Assembly: GCA_022071955.1 (NCBI GenBank)
Contig: JAJVIM010000047.1
Location: 1-33,189, forward strand
DNA from: Anaerolineae bacterium
GTDB taxonomy: Bacteria; Chloroflexota; Anaerolineae; 4572-78; J111
Reading direction: 5' to 3'
Length of the DNA stretch: 33,189 bases
The notes under the pieces were generated by a model. The model did no database searches and was not told the DNA's origin. It was given only the letters and a program-made list of their open reading frames with translations. This document shows, piece by piece, positions 31,775 to 33,189 of this stretch. A program made the position numbers and the translations under genes. Numbering within the stretch: position 1 is the stretch's first letter; each line of letters opens with the position of its first letter.

Positions 31775-32721
31775 GCGACCGCGTTCAAAAATATTCTGCG
31801 CCCGTAGTGATTTTGGTCATCATCCTGATTTTGTGGGAGGGAGTGGTGGCCGCCTTTGAAATTGAACAGTTTTTGCTGCCGCGACCGACGGTCATTTTGG
31901 CCAATCTGGTCAACGTGGTGCTGCTTACTCCAGACCCAACCGCCATAAGCATGGCCGAAGTTGACGCCCGGCTCAAGGCCAACACGCTGGTGATTGTGGT
32001 GCCGGCCGGCGCGCCGGATCAGTTTAAAAGTGCGGTTGCCGCGGCGGCCATGCTGCGCTTGCCCGTTGGCAGCTCAACTTTGCTGTTGTTGCCGGGCAAA
32101 AACCTCAGCCCGATTCTTCAGGCCAGTTGGTTTACCCTGCGCGAGGCGCTGGGCGGGCTGGCCATCGGTTCCGGGTTGGGCATACTGGTAGCCATGTCTA
32201 CCGCGCGCTGGGCCGTAACCCGTGAGGCGCTAATGCCGTTTGCCATCGCTGTGAACTCGATGCCAATTATTGCTTTTGCGCCCATTACCAACAACTGGTT
32301 CGGCATCGACAACCCCTTTTCCAAAATGGTCATTGTCGCCCTGATGACCTTTTTCCCTACAATGATCAACACAGTCCGCGGCCTGACGCTGGTGGATCAG
32401 CGCTCGCTGGAGTTGATGCGCTCCTACGCCGCCAACGAGTTTGAAATCCTGCGCAAACTGCGCATTCCCAATGCGCTGCCGTTTATTTTTAACGGGCTCA
32501 AAGTGTCGGCGGCGTTAAGTATGATTGGGGCGGTGGTCGGCGAGTATTTTGGCGGCCCCCGGATTGCGTTGGGGGTGTTTATTACGCAGGAGGCCGCGCT
32601 ATTTCGGTTTTCGTCGGCGTGGGCGGCCATTATTATTGCCTGCGGGCTGGGGATTGCCCTGTACCTGCTCATCATTTTTGCCGAACGGCTGGCCATGCCG
32701 TGGCATTCGTCGTTCCGTTAA
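31771..32721 (+). CDS. ABC transporter permease, NitT/TauT (SsuC-like) type, second subunit, with inserted loop
   Basis: A 316-residue permease of the same family. TM1 (about 11-28) is followed by FLLPRPTVILANLVNVV, as in SsuC proteins. Then comes an inserted stretch of about 60-70 residues (MAEVDARLKANTLVIVVPAG to LLLPGKNLSPIL) before the core SWFTLREALGGLAIGSGLG. The coupling loop reads ELMRSYAANEFEILRKLRIPNALPFIF, nearly identical in pattern to the first permease. The insertion is at a different place from that in the first permease, so the two subunits are a heterodimer with unlike outer loops. The ATG overlaps the ATPase stop. The lipoprotein gene further right is probably the binding protein. 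Confidence 0.91.
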   Translation: MSDRVQKYSAPVVILVIILILWEGVVAAFEIEQFLLPRPTVILANLVNVVLLTPDPTAISMAEVDARLKANTLVIVVPAGAPDQFKSAVAAAAMLRLPVGSSTLLLLPGKNLSPILQASWFTLREALGGLAIGSGLGILVAMSTARWAVTREALMPFAIAVNSMPIIAFAPITNNWFGIDNPFSKMVIVALMTFFPTMINTVRGLTLVDQRSLELMRSYAANEFEILRKLRIPNALPFIFNGLKVSAALSMIGAVVGEYFGGPRIALGVFITQEAALFRFSSAWAAIIIACGLGIALYLLIIFAERLAMPWHSSFR

Positions 32722-32793
32722 ACGGGGACGAATGAACGAGTCAGCGAATCAGCAAGTCAGCGAATAGCGAATTGCGGGTGGCAAGTGATTAAC

Positions 32794-32818
32794 AATTCAT
32801 AATTCATAATTCATAATT
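32794..32818. repeat. Short tandem repeat AATTCAT x3
   Basis: Three perfect copies of AATTCAT in a row (32794-32814) plus AATT. The stretch just before it (32740-32775) also repeats AGTCAGCGAA-like words. Such AT-rich heptad repeats are common between genes and have no obvious function. Confidence 0.7.
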
Positions 32819-32826
32819 GTCTTTTC

Positions 32827-32838
32827 AAAGGAGGTGAT
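32827..32838 (+). promoter_or_regulatory. Near-perfect Shine-Dalgarno sequence before a 16-codon frame
   Basis: AAAGGAGGTGAT is complementary to almost the whole 3' tail of 16S rRNA. The next ATG (32837) overlaps its end, too close for normal initiation, and opens MRIVKKWIENACRFYV followed by a stop. It could be a leader peptide, a ribosome standby site, or chance. The lipoprotein gene has its own GGAGGAG site. Confidence 0.4.
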
Positions 32839-32936
32839 GCGCATCGTTAAAAAGTGGATTGAAAATGCCTGCCGGTTCTATGTTTAGCTAATGTCAATTT
32901 GATTAATAAGGAAAAGGATTTGGAGGAGATTAATCA

Positions 32937-33189
32937 ATGAAGAAACGCCTAGTTTGGTTATTAAGCTTTGTGATGATTTTAGCATTGGGATTGACGGCCT
33001 GCGGGGGGTCCGGCTCAACCGTACAGCAGGCCGCGGATCAGGCCAAAGAGCAGGTTGAGCAAGCTGCCGAGCAGCCCAAAGAGGAAGCGCAGCCGGCCGC
33101 CGAGCAGCCCAAAGAGGAAGCTCAGCCGGCCGCCGAGCAGCCCAAAGAGGAAGCGATGCCCGAAGCGGCGGCCACCTGTGACGACCCGC
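32937..33189 (+). CDS. Lipoprotein, probable substrate-binding protein of the ABC transporter (partial, cut by window end)
   Basis: Only the first 84 codons are present. The start ATG 32937 has GGAGGAG eight nt upstream. Residues 1-21 form a lipoprotein signal peptide with lipobox LTAC and Cys22, followed by GGSGS. Next comes a repetitive Ala/Glu/Pro/Lys linker: three 11-residue repeats AAEQPKEEAQP at residues 43-75, encoded by 33-bp tandem repeats. The folded part begins near TCDDP at the window edge. Its position after permease-ATPase-permease genes points to the periplasmic binding protein (NMT1/TauA-like), though the binding domain itself is not visible. Confidence 0.8.
   Translation, partial: MKKRLVWLLSFVMILALGLTACGGSGSTVQQAADQAKEQVEQAAEQPKEEAQPAAEQPKEEAQPAAEQPKEEAMPEAAATCDDP
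33063..33161 (+). repeat. Three 33-bp tandem repeats in the lipoprotein linker
   Basis: Copies at 33063-33095, 33096-33128 and 33129-33161 differ at few positions and encode AAEQPKEEAQP, AAEQPKEEAQP and AAEQPKEEAMP. In-frame tandem repeats change linker length by slippage or recombination without frameshift. Confidence 0.9.

Noticed and set aside
32740..32818. CRISPR-like short repeats
   Set aside because: Repeat units are only 7-10 nt and directly adjacent, with no unique spacers of uniform length and no cas genes.

Overview
The window reads like a piece of a mid-to-high-GC genome from an uncultured Chloroflexota bacterium (Anaerolineae/Caldilineae-like). This is inferred from overall gene style: a kinase-MalT-LuxR fusion, a lipoprotein with an Ala/Glu/Pro-rich linker, NitT/TauT-type transporters, small quinone-oxidoreductase-like MDR enzymes and several secreted Ca-loop proteins. 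No rRNA or marker gene is present to prove the assignment. The first 22 bases are a pure G run and probably a sequencing or assembly artefact at a contig end. The right edge cuts a gene.

Left part (1-10.6 kb). On the plus strand: an MscS-type mechanosensitive channel, an overlapping LolD/MacB-like ABC ATPase with no permease beside it, and a 1063-residue hybrid sensor kinase (periplasmic ABC_sub_bind sensor, PAS, GAF, HisKA, HATPase, receiver). A strong terminator separates these from a minus-strand operon encoding the two halves of a heterodimeric ABC exporter and an 81-residue protein of unknown function. The exporter halves carry complementary degenerate ATPase motifs. A small secreted protein with three D-x-N-x-D-G-x-C-D loops and a small membrane protein converge on a shared bidirectional terminator.

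Middle (10.6-22.5 kb). A 1219-residue Ser/Thr kinase-STAND-TPR-LuxR protein (PknK/MalT style) carries two or three in-frame palindromic insertions built from a degenerate heptad AAGGNNN. It is followed by a small conserved protein, then a probable operon of two related MDR oxidoreductases flanking a DUF4386 membrane protein and a small membrane-protein gene interrupted by an in-frame TGA. Next, behind a good sigma-70 promoter, come a halogenase-like flavoprotein, a beta-hydroxyacid dehydrogenase and a zinc alcohol dehydrogenase.

Right part (22.3-33.2 kb). A 132-bp element of three nested perfect inverted repeats lies between converging genes. Two minus-strand secreted proteins follow: one with duplicated beta-domains and a Cys-rich C-terminal domain, the other with a dockerin-like calcium module. 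Then come a tRNA-Cys with promoter and terminator, an AGXT2-like aminotransferase, a CoA-acylating (methyl)malonate-semialdehyde dehydrogenase, and a permease-ATPase-permease-lipoprotein set of NitT/TauT type. Together these suggest uptake and catabolism of pyrimidine-derived beta-amino acids, with the remaining enzymes perhaps beyond the right edge.

The most notable non-gene signals are the in-frame heptad palindromes in the kinase gene, the three-hairpin element at 22336-22467, the nested structured element at 29732-29836, and the TGA followed by a hairpin at 17143.
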